Source: Flavicella sp042091695 (GTDB taxonomy: Bacteria; Bacteroidota; Bacteroidia; Flavobacteriales; Flavobacteriaceae). From it: a stretch of 64,000 nt of DNA. Each line of letters starts with the position of its first letter. Position 1 is the first letter of the stretch. The notes under the pieces were generated by a model. That model was not told where the DNA came from. It made no database searches and saw nothing but the letters and a program-made list of their open reading frames with translations. The position numbers were made by a program, and so were the translations under genes. The stretch lies in contig JBELHA010000002.1 of assembly GCA_042091695.1 (NCBI GenBank), positions 19,153-83,152 of the forward strand, read 5' to 3'. Shown one piece after another: positions 44,906 through 53,722 of the stretch.

Positions 44906-47900
44906 ATGAGATTTAAATTTAATGTATTAATTATCACTGCAGTGTTTTTTTGCACTAGTAGTTTTGCACAGCAAAATTATTGGTCTAAAGACTTATCTGC
45001 AAAGACATCTAAGGGAAGCAAAGCTTCCAATTTGGATGCCAATCATTTCGAACTATTCAAACTGAACTTACAGCAGTTTTCGCAGTCTATAGCAAATACG
45101 TCCAGTAGGAGTGCCAAAGGAACTTCTATTCAAAAGAATGCTTTCTTTCCTGACGAAAATGGGCTTATGCAAGAATTCTCTTTGCAAGAAGTTGCTACTT
45201 TGTCAGATGAATTAGCTACCAAGTACCCAACTATTAAGACTTACTTAGGAAAAAGTACCAATGGAGATGGAACACGAATCCGTCTTACAGTAAGTCACTT
45301 GGGAGTGAATGCTATGATAACGTATTTAAATCGTCCCTCTACATTTTTAAACCCTAAAAATGTCGGTGCTATCAATGACTATATTGTTTTCAATAAAGCA
45401 GCAAAACTAGAGGAAGAAATTCCTTTCGTTTGTAAAGAAATTGAATCACATTTGTCGGGAGAGCACAAACATAAGTCAGAAGATGTGTACACACATGAAT
45501 CATCTGCACACAAACAAAATTCAGAACAGCAATCACTTACATCACATGCTTCAGAAAACAATGCATTAGAAGGTAAGTTAGTTGAATTGAGAATTGCTAT
45601 TGCTGCGACTGGTGAATATACAAAAAGATGGAGTGATAATGTAGGTGATCGAAGAGACGATGCGTATGCCCAAATTGTTACATCTGTTAACAGACTCAAT
45701 GAATTGTATGAAACAGATCTAGGAATTACATTTCGTTTGATATCTGATAAAAGTATTGTATTCGACAATCCTATTTCAGACCCTTTTGATTCCGATCTTA
45801 ATTTGGGGGCTGATCTACAAGAGTTGATGGATGCAACCTATGATTCTGATGATTATGATCTCGGACATTTGTATCATAAAGATGTTCCTAACGGAAACGC
45901 TGGATGTATCGGTTGTGTTGGAGATAATGGAAAAGCAAGTGCTTTCTCAGCACATAGTTTTACAGGGTCAAACTTTGATACAGACACTTTTGATATTGAT
46001 TATGTGTCACATGAAATTGGACACCAATTAGGAGGTCACCATACTTGGGCTTTCGCTCCTGAAGGAACATTTAATAAAGTACAGTTTGAACCAGGTTCAG
46101 GGTCTACTATTATGGGATATGCTGGTATTACAGGTCCAGATGATGTACAAGGCGACTCAGATCCTTATTTTCATTATGGAAGTATTCGCGAAATAAAAGC
46201 CAATATTGGTGCTAAAGTTGCTAAGTTCACTACTTTTGACAATCCTAATATAGCTCCCGTTGTTGAGGCAGGAGATGATTATAGCATTCCTATAGCTACA
46301 CCTTTTGTGTTAACGGGTGCTGCAACAGATGAAAATACAAATGATATTCTTACTTATGCTTGGGAACAAATTGATTTAGGAGTGTCTCATGCAGATAACT
46401 TTTCACCCTTGAAATATTCAGGTCCTGTCTTTCGTTCGCATTTACCAACCACTTCAAACAAAAGATATTTGCCAAATGTTGAAAGAGTAATTCAGAACGA
46501 ATTACTGGAGTCAAATCCTATTCTGACTTTTGACAATACATCATGGGAAACACTCTCTAATTTTCCAAGGTCGTATAAATTTGCACTTACGGTTAGAGAT
46601 AGAAGTTTTGATGATATAGCTTCTGGAATTGGCCGTGTTTCTTACGATTCTATTCAAGTTAATGTTATAGATACAGACGGTCCTTTCGCTGTAAAGTCTC
46701 AAGCTTCAGAGCTCACGATGGCCGAGGGAAGTATTCATACGATTAAATGGGATGTGGTAGGTACTGATAAAGCACCTATCAATGTGAGTAAAGTAAATAT
46801 TTTATTGTCTACTGACGGTGGTTATAATTACGACCATGTTTTAGCAGAAAATGTTGATAACGACGGAACTCATGAGGTTTTTATACCTGTTTCAGAGGCA
46901 GAAAACACCACTGAAACTACCAACGCTAGAATCAAGGTTGAAGCTGTTGGTAATGTTTTTTATGCGATTAATCAGTCCCCATTAACTATTGAAAAATCAG
47001 ATTTTATTTTTGTTCCTGATTCAGCCATCAATCAAGTTTGTTTAGCAGAACCATTTAAAGAAGCAGTTTATAATTTTAAATACATACCTAATGATGGTTT
47101 TTCTGACGAGGTTGTTTTTGATTATGAAAACCGACCAGATGGCGCTCAAATCATCTTTGATCCTACAAGCGCAATTGAAGCTACAGATGTTTCTGTGATC
47201 GTAAAGTTACGTCCTTCTTTTCCAACTAAATCGTACAATTTTGACGTGACTGCTACTTCAAATATTGATACATCAAAAAAATACACGCAGAATTTGAGTT
47301 TGAAAGCGTATGATTCAGAAATTGAACCAATACAATTGTCTTCTCCTGCAAATAACACTTTAGGAGTAAACATCAATACGTATATGACTTGGGTTACCGA
47401 CGCAAATGTTGAAAACTATTTTGTAGAGGTTTCAGAAGATGCTGATTTTACTTCTGTGGTTAGTAGTGGTTCTGTGTCTGTACCTCCATACAAGGCTGAG
47501 AACTTAGTCTCTTTAGAAACCTACTATTGGAGAGTTTCAGCTAGCAATGAATGTTCAGGTACATCTTCTGTTTCTGAGGTGTTTTCTTTTTCAGTTCAAA
47601 ATATTGCATGCAATGTATTTAAAACAGATGTTGACCCTATACCAATTCCAGATCGTGTAATTGAGTTTTTTATTGGAGACCATGCGGTTACAGCCGATGT
47701 TGGTTCTCCTCAAACAATTTCTGAAAAAGATGCTGTAATCATTGAAGATTTAAATGTTACGGTCAATATAGAGCATACTGAATCAACGGATTTATATATA
47801 ATGCTTGTGTCTCCTTATGGAAATAGAATTGATTTGTCTGAATTGTTACTTTTAAATGAAGGAGACAATGGAGCAAACTATACAAATACTGTATTTGATG

Positions 47901-49024
47901 ACGATTCTGAAACTATTATATTTGATTATGGTCCTTATGGCCCACCGTTTACTGGAACTTTCAAGCCTATTGACGATTTGTCTATCGTAAATGGATTGTC
48001 TTCAGAGGGAACTTGGGAATTGAGAGTCTGGGATCCTGTAGAATACGATTCAGGAAAAATTATTGATTGGTCTATGGAAATATGTGGTGCTGCTGGTGAT
48101 TTCGATGCAGATACTATATATGACAATTTTGACAACTGTTACAATGTAATAAATCCAGATCAATTAGATTTCGACAATGACGGTATTGGAGATCTCTGTG
48201 ACGATGATATTGACAATGACGGTGTACCTAATGAATTAGACATGTGTAACAACAGTCCACTAAATACAGTAGTTGATTTAAGAGGTTGTGCTGTGTTTGA
48301 TATACCTGTTGAGAATTTTGTAATAAAAACTTTGAGTGAAACTTGTGCTTCGAACAACGATGGTAAAATTGTTTTGACATCTGCTCAAGCATTCGATTTT
48401 ACTGCAACTTTAACAGGCCCATCAACTACTATACTATCTAAAGAATTTACAGATACGCTAACTTTTGATGGTTTAGACTCGGGTGAGTACACACTTTCTT
48501 TAACCGAGAAAAACGAAGAAGGTTATGAATCTCGTTTTACAATTAATATATCCGAACCTCAAGATTTTGTAGTGATTCCAAGTATTGCTAAAAACGCGAC
48601 TAACCTAGACCTTGAATTAGAAGGAGGAAGACGTTATTTGATCAATTTAAATGGTCATACATCGATGACAGCAGGTACTTCTATCTCTTTGCCACTAAAA
48701 GCTGGTACAAACCACTTAAGAGTAACTACAGACAAGGATTGTCAAGGAGTTTTCGAGGAAACTATTGAAATTGATTCTTATTTTAATGTGTCACCTAATC
48801 CGATTCCTAATGGACAAAAACTTCGTATCGAGACGAACCTAAAGGAGCAAACGGAGGCAAATGCATTCTTGTATTCTAGTTTAGGTACATTGGTGCTAGA
48901 AGCACCACTAAAAGTTGAAAATGGAACCTGTACCCTAGATGTTTCACATTTAGCTACAGGCGTATACATCTTAAACTTACGTACAGAAAATGAATTGAGA
49001 ACATTTAAAGTCCTTAAAAATTAA
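44906..49024 (+). CDS. Secreted M12B/reprolysin-like zinc metalloprotease with P domain and T9SS type A sorting domain
   Basis: The 1372-residue protein has a signal peptide (about 1-21) and a propeptide-like region with a His/Glu/Ser-rich linker (about 185-215). The catalytic domain has the metzincin zinc site HEIGHQLGGHH (H369, E370, H373, H379) and Met-turn STIMGYAG. Beta-sandwich domains follow, then a proprotein-convertase P domain (about 902-1065, ending in WELRVWDPVEYDSG). Thrombospondin type 3-like calcium repeats come next (about 1064-1115, DFDNDGIGDLCDDD). The T9SS type A sorting domain closes the protein (about 1295-1372, VSPNPIPNGQ, ATGVYILNL, FKVLKN). It is probably secreted and cut by the PorU sortase. 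It is third in the operon, 24 bp after the PorP/SprF gene. Confidence 0.88.
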   Translation: MRFKFNVLIITAVFFCTSSFAQQNYWSKDLSAKTSKGSKASNLDANHFELFKLNLQQFSQSIANTSSRSAKGTSIQKNAFFPDENGLMQEFSLQEVATLSDELATKYPTIKTYLGKSTNGDGTRIRLTVSHLGVNAMITYLNRPSTFLNPKNVGAINDYIVFNKAAKLEEEIPFVCKEIESHLSGEHKHKSEDVYTHESSAHKQNSEQQSLTSHASENNALEGKLVELRIAIAATGEYTKRWSDNVGDRRDDAYAQIVTSVNRLNELYETDLGITFRLISDKSIVFDNPISDPFDSDLNLGADLQELMDATYDSDDYDLGHLYHKDVPNGNAGCIGCVGDNGKASAFSAHSFTGSNFDTDTFDIDYVSHEIGHQLGGHHTWAFAPEGTFNKVQFEPGSGSTIMGYAGITGPDDVQGDSDPYFHYGSIREIKANIGAKVAKFTTFDNPNIAPVVEAGDDYSIPIATPFVLTGAATDENTNDILTYAWEQIDLGVSHADNFSPLKYSGPVFRSHLPTTSNKRYLPNVERVIQNELLESNPILTFDNTSWETLSNFPRSYKFALTVRDRSFDDIASGIGRVSYDSIQVNVIDTDGPFAVKSQASELTMAEGSIHTIKWDVVGTDKAPINVSKVNILLSTDGGYNYDHVLAENVDNDGTHEVFIPVSEAENTTETTNARIKVEAVGNVFYAINQSPLTIEKSDFIFVPDSAINQVCLAEPFKEAVYNFKYIPNDGFSDEVVFDYENRPDGAQIIFDPTSAIEATDVSVIVKLRPSFPTKSYNFDVTATSNIDTSKKYTQNLSLKAYDSEIEPIQLSSPANNTLGVNINTYMTWVTDANVENYFVEVSEDADFTSVVSSGSVSVPPYKAENLVSLETYYWRVSASNECSGTSSVSEVFSFSVQNIACNVFKTDVDPIPIPDRVIEFFIGDHAVTADVGSPQTISEKDAVIIEDLNVTVNIEHTESTDLYIMLVSPYGNRIDLSELLLLNEGDNGANYTNTVFDDDSETIIFDYGPYGPPFTGTFKPIDDLSIVNGLSSEGTWELRVWDPVEYDSGKIIDWSMEICGAAGDFDADTIYDNFDNCYNVINPDQLDFDNDGIGDLCDDDIDNDGVPNELDMCNNSPLNTVVDLRGCAVFDIPVENFVIKTLSETCASNNDGKIVLTSAQAFDFTATLTGPSTTILSKEFTDTLTFDGLDSGEYTLSLTEKNEEGYESRFTINISEPQDFVVIPSIAKNATNLDLELEGGRRYLINLNGHTSMTAGTSISLPLKAGTNHLRVTTDKDCQGVFEETIEIDSYFNVSPNPIPNGQKLRIETNLKEQTEANAFLYSSLGTLVLEAPLKVENGTCTLDVSHLATGVYILNLRTENELRTFKVLKN

Positions 49025-49028
49025 AAAC

Positions 49029-50018
49029 ATGAAAAAAATATTTTTATTATTTTGTTTTTTCGCAGTTATTTCCTGTGGAAGTGATGGTCCAGAACAACCA
49101 ATAACAGGAGGAAATAACCTCTCGGAGGTTAAGAACCTACAAATTATAGAGCTGACTCAAAATTCAGTTTCTTTCAGCTGGGAGGCTCCGACAGATGTAG
49201 AAAACGTCTCCTATTATGAAGTTTATTTGGACGCTGTATTACAAGAGTCTATTACTAATTTGACCTATACTTTTGAAAATTTGTCATCAAATACGGCATA
49301 TACTTTCAAAATAATTCCAGTAGACCTACAAGATAGCGAAGGGAAGGAAAGAGAGATTACTTTTACAACCATGGAAGGTTCAGGTCCAATCAGTGACAAA
49401 ATGACGAATCTTACCTATCCTTTGAACAATGAAAGTTGTAACGAAGGGGTAACGAATGCTGATGATGCTTCGAAATCTGATATTACGTTTGAGTGGGAAT
49501 CTAGTGCAGATGCAATATCTTATGAGTTAGTTTTAAATGATGTGACAAATAAAACAATTCAAAGGTATACAAGTACTGAGAAAAGTTTAGCTGCTACAAT
49601 TTATAAAGGGGCCACGTATTCGTGGTTTATCATTACTAGCTTTACTTCGCAAGATAACACAGGCGCAACCACAACCACTACCGAGGTCAGTGATACTCAC
49701 TATTTTTATAGTTTGGGTGAGGCATTTGAATCTTATGTTCCATATCCATCACGTCTTACTTCTCCTGCAAACTCCTCTGTCCTTAAGAATAAGGAAACAG
49801 TACAGTTGAGTTGGAGTGGTTCACATCCTGATGGTGACATTGTATCCTATGAAGTTTATTTTGGTACTTCTACAGTACCTGAATTATACGAGACGACATC
49901 GTCTCAAACTCTTACAGTTTCTTTGGAGCCAAATACGACTTATTATTGGAGTATTGTAGCAATCGATGCAAACGGGAACTCTTCAACTTCTCAGTTGTTT
50001 GGTTTTATATCGGAGTAA
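49029..50018 (+). CDS. FN3-domain lipoprotein
   Basis: The 329-residue protein has a lipoprotein signal peptide with C16 (FFAVISCGSDG). An N-terminal FN3 domain (about 30-118) carries FENLSSNTAYTFKIIPVD. A middle FN3-like domain and a C-terminal FN3-like domain follow (about 240-329, with EPNTTYYWSIVAIDANG). The first FN3 closely resembles the FN3 of the cargo at 40040. It is the last gene of the T9SS operon, 4 bp after the protease. A role in holding or binding the secreted partners at the surface is inference. Confidence 0.8.
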   Translation: MKKIFLLFCFFAVISCGSDGPEQPITGGNNLSEVKNLQIIELTQNSVSFSWEAPTDVENVSYYEVYLDAVLQESITNLTYTFENLSSNTAYTFKIIPVDLQDSEGKEREITFTTMEGSGPISDKMTNLTYPLNNESCNEGVTNADDASKSDITFEWESSADAISYELVLNDVTNKTIQRYTSTEKSLAATIYKGATYSWFIITSFTSQDNTGATTTTTEVSDTHYFYSLGEAFESYVPYPSRLTSPANSSVLKNKETVQLSWSGSHPDGDIVSYEVYFGTSTVPELYETTSSQTLTVSLEPNTTYYWSIVAIDANGNSSTSQLFGFISE

Positions 50019-50037
50019 GCATACGTAATAAAGTAAC

Positions 50038-50069
50038 AAAAAGAGGTTCTTCACAGGACCTCTTTTTTT
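50038..50069 (+). terminator. Intrinsic terminator after the T9SS cargo operon
   Basis: Arms AAAAAGAGGT (50038-50047) and ACCTCTTTTT (50058-50067), extended by a G-T and a C-G pair, are followed by T. It ends the 40-50 kb operon. Confidence 0.85.
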
Positions 50070-50095
50070 GTACCCTGAAGAATCTATTAAATTTA

Positions 50096-50140
50096 TTAAC
50101 ATTTACATAACATAGCAGCCTTGATTAATTAGGATATTTG
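50096..50140 (+). promoter_or_regulatory. Candidate PhoB box and -7 element upstream of the phosphate transporter
   Basis: TTAACAT-TTAC-ATAACAT (50096-50113) is the best 7+4+7 direct repeat in the window. The two 7-mers differ only at the first base. The repeat ends 19 bp before GATATTTG (50133-50140). The start codon follows 34 bp later, giving the same layout as at 37642. Confidence 0.62.
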
Positions 50141-50174
50141 CAATCAATTTAAATGTGTCAATTCTTTTTGATCT

Positions 50175-52448
50175 ATGGATAATATTTATGTTTTAATGAT
50201 TGTAGCACTGGCGCTCTTAGCCATTGCTGACTTGATAGTAGGGGTGAGTAACGATGCTGTGAATTTTTTAAATTCTGCCATTGGTTCCAAAGCAATATCT
50301 TTCAAAACAATTATGATTGTTGCAAGTATTGGAGTTCTTGTTGGTGCCGTTTTTTCAAGTGGAATGATGGAAGTAGCTAGAAAAGGTATTTTCAATCCAA
50401 ACGAATTCTACTTCAACGAAATTATGATTATTTTTATGGCAGTAATGATTACAGACATACTACTGCTCGATTTTTTCAACACCATTGGAATGCCAACTTC
50501 CACAACCGTTTCCATAGTTTTTGAATTGTTAGGAGCGGCTGTAGCTATGGCTTTGATAAAAATATACAATACTTCTGGTTCTAATGATATAAATACGCTT
50601 GTAAACTATATAAATACAGAGCAAGCCACCAAGATTATTTTTGGTATTGTACTCTCTGTATTGGTTGCCTTTTCAATAGGCGCCCTTGTTCAATGGGTGG
50701 CTCGTTTATTATTGTCCTACAATGTGGAGTCAAAAGCCTCTTGGATTGGAGCTCTTTTTGGTGGGGTAGCATTGACAGCGATTACTTACTTTATTTTTAT
50801 GAAAGGTTTGAAAGGTACCAACTATGCCAACCAACCTTTTGAAGTACTCGGAGGAACCATCAAAGACTTTTTAGAGAAAAATGTATTGATGATTGTTGTA
50901 GTAAGTTCTGTTATTTGGTCTTTGGTATCTTATACCTTGATAGAATTTTTTAAAGTAAATATATATAGAATAGTTATTGTTGTCGGAACCTTCGCCTTGG
51001 CATTGGCTTTTGCTGGAAACGATCTTGTAAACTTTATAGGTGTACCTATTGCTGCTTGGGAATCTTATTTGGCTTGGACTGCCTCTGGTATTCCTGCAGA
51101 GGAATTTAGCATGGCTATCCTATCAAAAAAGGTACCTACAAACAATGTATTGCTTGTCTTTGCTGGAATTGTCATGGTTGCTACCTTATGGTTTTCATCA
51201 AAAGCTAAAAATGTTGTAAAAACATCTATCGATTTGTCTAGTCAATCAGCTACCAAAGAACGTTTTCAGCCAAACTTTTTATCAAGAGGTTTTGTGCGAT
51301 TTGCAATGTTGACATCTCAAGGTTTTTCTTATTTATTGCCAACTACTTTAAAATCTAAAATAGACAAACAGTTTACAACACCTGTGATCGCTTTGTCCAA
51401 AGAGAAAGTTCACGAACTACCTGCCTTTGATATGGTAAGAGCAGCAGTAAACTTAATGGTTGCTGCAGTTTTAATATCGATTGCAACTTCTCACAAATTG
51501 CCTTTATCTACGACCTATGTTACTTTTATGGTGGCTATGGGAACTTCTCTTGCGGATCGTGCTTGGGGAGCGGAAAGTGCTGTGTATAGAGTTGCAGGGG
51601 TGTTGAGCGTGATTGGAGGATGGTTTTTTACTGCCTTTACTGCTTTTACTGCAGCTGCATTTGTAGCTTTTTTACTGAGTTTGAATCTTGAACTTATGTT
51701 CCCTTTGTTGCTTTTATTAGCGATCGCCCTTTTGTATAGAAATTTTATAGCACACAAGAAAAAAGCACTGGAAGAAAAAGTAGAAGACAGCTTGAGTAAA
51801 GCAGAAAGTACTTCTGTACAGGGTGTGATTCAGGAAAGTGCTGCAACCATTGCTTCTGTATTGAAAAGAGGAAATAAAATCTATTCAAATGCAATCAAAG
51901 GTTTGGCAAAACAAGATTTAGTCCTTTTGAAAAAGAACAAAAAAAGCGTTGAGAAACTAGCGACTGAAATAGATGAATTACGGGATAATATTTTTTACTT
52001 TATCAAAAATCTTGACGACTCTAGTTTGACCGCAAGTAATTTTTATATCAATATTTTGAGTTTGTTACAAGACATGACGCAATCGTTAGACTTTATTGTA
52101 AAAGCGACTAATAAACACGTCAATAATAATCATAAGAATTTAAAAATCAGTCAGATCAAGGAATTGCGCGAAGTGGAAGACCTATTGGCTGTAATGTTGG
52201 ATGATTCTCAAGAAGCTTTTAACAATATTTCTATTGAAAGTATTGCAGATATATTGAATAATAAAGAAATTTTCACAGTATTGTCTGAAAAAATCCAAAA
52301 ACAAATTGAACGTACGCGTACCGATGAAAGCAGTCCAAAGAATACAACCTTGTATTTCGGGTTACTTTTAGAAACCAAAGATTTGGTGACCAGTGCCATG
52401 AATTTATTACAAGAATATTACGGTGCCAATCAAACGACTAAAATATAA
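50175..52448 (+). CDS. Pit-type inorganic phosphate transporter with PhoU-like C-terminal domain
   Basis: The 757-residue inner-membrane protein has the duplicated PiT signature: VGVSNDAVNFLNSAIGSKA near the N-terminus and LAFAGNDLVNFIGVPIAAWE in the middle. About twelve hydrophobic spans follow in all, including SIATSHKLPLSTTYVTFMV. The last 220 residues (from about 535) are soluble and helical, with AIKGLAKQDLVLLKKNKKSV and ATEIDELRDNI, and resemble PhoU. It would import phosphate using an ion gradient. The fused PhoU-like domain could link transport to PhoR signalling. The gene has the best candidate Pho box here. Confidence 0.9.
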   Translation: MDNIYVLMIVALALLAIADLIVGVSNDAVNFLNSAIGSKAISFKTIMIVASIGVLVGAVFSSGMMEVARKGIFNPNEFYFNEIMIIFMAVMITDILLLDFFNTIGMPTSTTVSIVFELLGAAVAMALIKIYNTSGSNDINTLVNYINTEQATKIIFGIVLSVLVAFSIGALVQWVARLLLSYNVESKASWIGALFGGVALTAITYFIFMKGLKGTNYANQPFEVLGGTIKDFLEKNVLMIVVVSSVIWSLVSYTLIEFFKVNIYRIVIVVGTFALALAFAGNDLVNFIGVPIAAWESYLAWTASGIPAEEFSMAILSKKVPTNNVLLVFAGIVMVATLWFSSKAKNVVKTSIDLSSQSATKERFQPNFLSRGFVRFAMLTSQGFSYLLPTTLKSKIDKQFTTPVIALSKEKVHELPAFDMVRAAVNLMVAAVLISIATSHKLPLSTTYVTFMVAMGTSLADRAWGAESAVYRVAGVLSVIGGWFFTAFTAFTAAAFVAFLLSLNLELMFPLLLLLAIALLYRNFIAHKKKALEEKVEDSLSKAESTSVQGVIQESAATIASVLKRGNKIYSNAIKGLAKQDLVLLKKNKKSVEKLATEIDELRDNIFYFIKNLDDSSLTASNFYINILSLLQDMTQSLDFIVKATNKHVNNNHKNLKISQIKELREVEDLLAVMLDDSQEAFNNISIESIADILNNKEIFTVLSEKIQKQIERTRTDESSPKNTTLYFGLLLETKDLVTSAMNLLQEYYGANQTTKI

Positions 52449-52470
52449 ATACGCCTTTATATTACTGCTT

Positions 52471-52501
52471 ACAAAGCCTATGATATCTTCATAGGCTTTG
52501 T
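52471..52501 (+). terminator. Hairpin after the phosphate transporter gene
   Basis: A 13-bp perfect stem, ACAAAGCCTATGA / TCATAGGCTTTGT, with loop TATCT. The T-run is short and interrupted, so termination may be partial. TATCTTTA just after it (52504-52511) may be the -7 element for the next gene. Confidence 0.65.
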
Positions 52502-52528
52502 TGTATCTTTACAGTATATATTTTTGAT

Positions 52529-53260
52529 ATGAACCTACCCATAGCCAAAGAAAATATCCTTTTTTTAGATATTGAATCCGTACCAGAATTTGCACATTTT
52601 GACGCGTTGTCTCCAACGATGCAAGAGCTATTTGCTATAAAAACAAGTTACCAAAGAAACACAAAAGGTGGTGATGAGATTCCTGTAGAAGAATTCTATG
52701 AAAAAGCAGGTATTTGGGCAGAATTTGGAAAGATTATTTGTATTTCTGTAGGCTTTTTTGTCAAAAGTAAAACTGAGCGTTCTTTTAGAACAAAGTCTTT
52801 TTATGGAACAGATGAGGCGCAAATACTATTAGAATTTAAATCTCTGTTGGAGGGACATTTTAGTGCTTTAAAATATATGTTATGTGGTCATAATGCCAAA
52901 GAATTTGATTTCCCATTCATAGCTAGAAGGATGATTGTACATCAGATTTCACTTCCAGAAAAATTGAATCTTTTTGGTAAAAAACCATGGGAAATTCCTC
53001 ATTTGGATACCATGGAGCTTTGGAAATTTGGTGATTACAAACACTATACATCGTTGCAGCTTTTATCCGAAATTTTGAAAATACCATCCCCTAAAGACGA
53101 TATTGATGGCTCACAAGTAGGAACTATTTATTACAAAGAAAAAAATCTACAAAGAATTGCTGATTATTGTGAAAAAGATACCGTGTCAGTTGCGCAATTG
53201 TATTTGAGATACAATAACGAGCCTCTTTTAACTACTGAAGAACTAGTGCGTGCGATCTAA
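52529..53260 (+). CDS. DEDDy 3'-5' exonuclease (PolB exonuclease-like)
   Basis: The 243-residue RNase H-fold protein has Exo I in LFLDIESVP (D14, E16), Exo II in GHNAKEFDFPF (N122, D127) and Exo III in ADYCEKDTVSV (Y213, D217). These are the four acidic metal ligands plus the catalytic Tyr of the DEDDy class. It matches stand-alone Bacteroidota proteins annotated as predicted PolB-like 3'-5' exonucleases. It has no polymerase domain and would act on single-stranded or mismatched DNA ends. The alkyltransferase-like gene follows 18 bp later, suggesting a repair-linked pair. Confidence 0.87.
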   Translation: MNLPIAKENILFLDIESVPEFAHFDALSPTMQELFAIKTSYQRNTKGGDEIPVEEFYEKAGIWAEFGKIICISVGFFVKSKTERSFRTKSFYGTDEAQILLEFKSLLEGHFSALKYMLCGHNAKEFDFPFIARRMIVHQISLPEKLNLFGKKPWEIPHLDTMELWKFGDYKHYTSLQLLSEILKIPSPKDDIDGSQVGTIYYKEKNLQRIADYCEKDTVSVAQLYLRYNNEPLLTTEELVRAI

Positions 53261-53278
53261 ATTTTAGTTGTATTTTTA

Positions 53279-53647
53279 ATGACACGTATGTCTGAAAAAT
53301 CTTTTTTTGAAAAATGTTATGAGGTCGCCCGAAAAATACCCTTCGGTAGAGTGACAAGTTATGGTGCTATTGCTCGTTATTTGGGAGCTGCTCGTTCTGC
53401 AAGAATGGTAGGCTGGGCAATGAATGCATCTCACATTTACGAAGATATCCCTGCACACCGTGTTGTCAATCGCAACGGTTTATTGACAGGAAAACACCAT
53501 TTTGATGGTACCAATTTAATGCAGCAATTGTTAGAAAGTGAGGGGCTAAAGATACAAAAGAATCAGATCGTTGACCTTTCCAATTATTTTTGGGATCCAT
53601 CCCTAGAATTGGATCCTCTTGTTGAATTGGATGAAGACAATACCTGA
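53279..53647 (+). CDS. Alkyltransferase-like (ATL) DNA-binding protein, Cys-less MGMT family
   Basis: The 122-residue protein matches the C-terminal DNA-binding domain of O6-alkylguanine transferases: IPFGRVTSYGAIARYLG (helix-turn-helix), ARMVGWAMNAS, then the active-site motif. Here the motif reads IPAHRVV (P58-A59-H60-R61) instead of PCHRV, so the alkyl-accepting Cys is Ala. Such ATL proteins bind alkylated guanine without repairing it and direct nucleotide excision repair. The C-terminal tail is rich in acidic residues. It lies 18 bp after the exonuclease gene. Confidence 0.9.
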   Translation: MTRMSEKSFFEKCYEVARKIPFGRVTSYGAIARYLGAARSARMVGWAMNASHIYEDIPAHRVVNRNGLLTGKHHFDGTNLMQQLLESEGLKIQKNQIVDLSNYFWDPSLELDPLVELDEDNT

Positions 53648-53694
53648 GAATTACGATCTATTATTTTCTGTTCTAAAATTCCAAATTTTACACC

Positions 53695-53702
53695 TATCTT
53701 TG
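53695..53702 (+). promoter_or_regulatory. -7 promoter element for the mrp-nfu-pgi gene run
   Basis: TATCTTTG, a perfect TAnnTTTG match, lies 20 bp before the mrp start codon. Confidence 0.5.
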
Positions 53703-53722
53703 CAGTATAAATATATTATTTG

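Noticed and set aside
52519..52526. TATTTTTG as -7 element of the exonuclease gene
   Set aside because: It ends 2 bp before the ATG, which would put transcription start inside the coding sequence; TATCTTTA at 52504 is more plausible.
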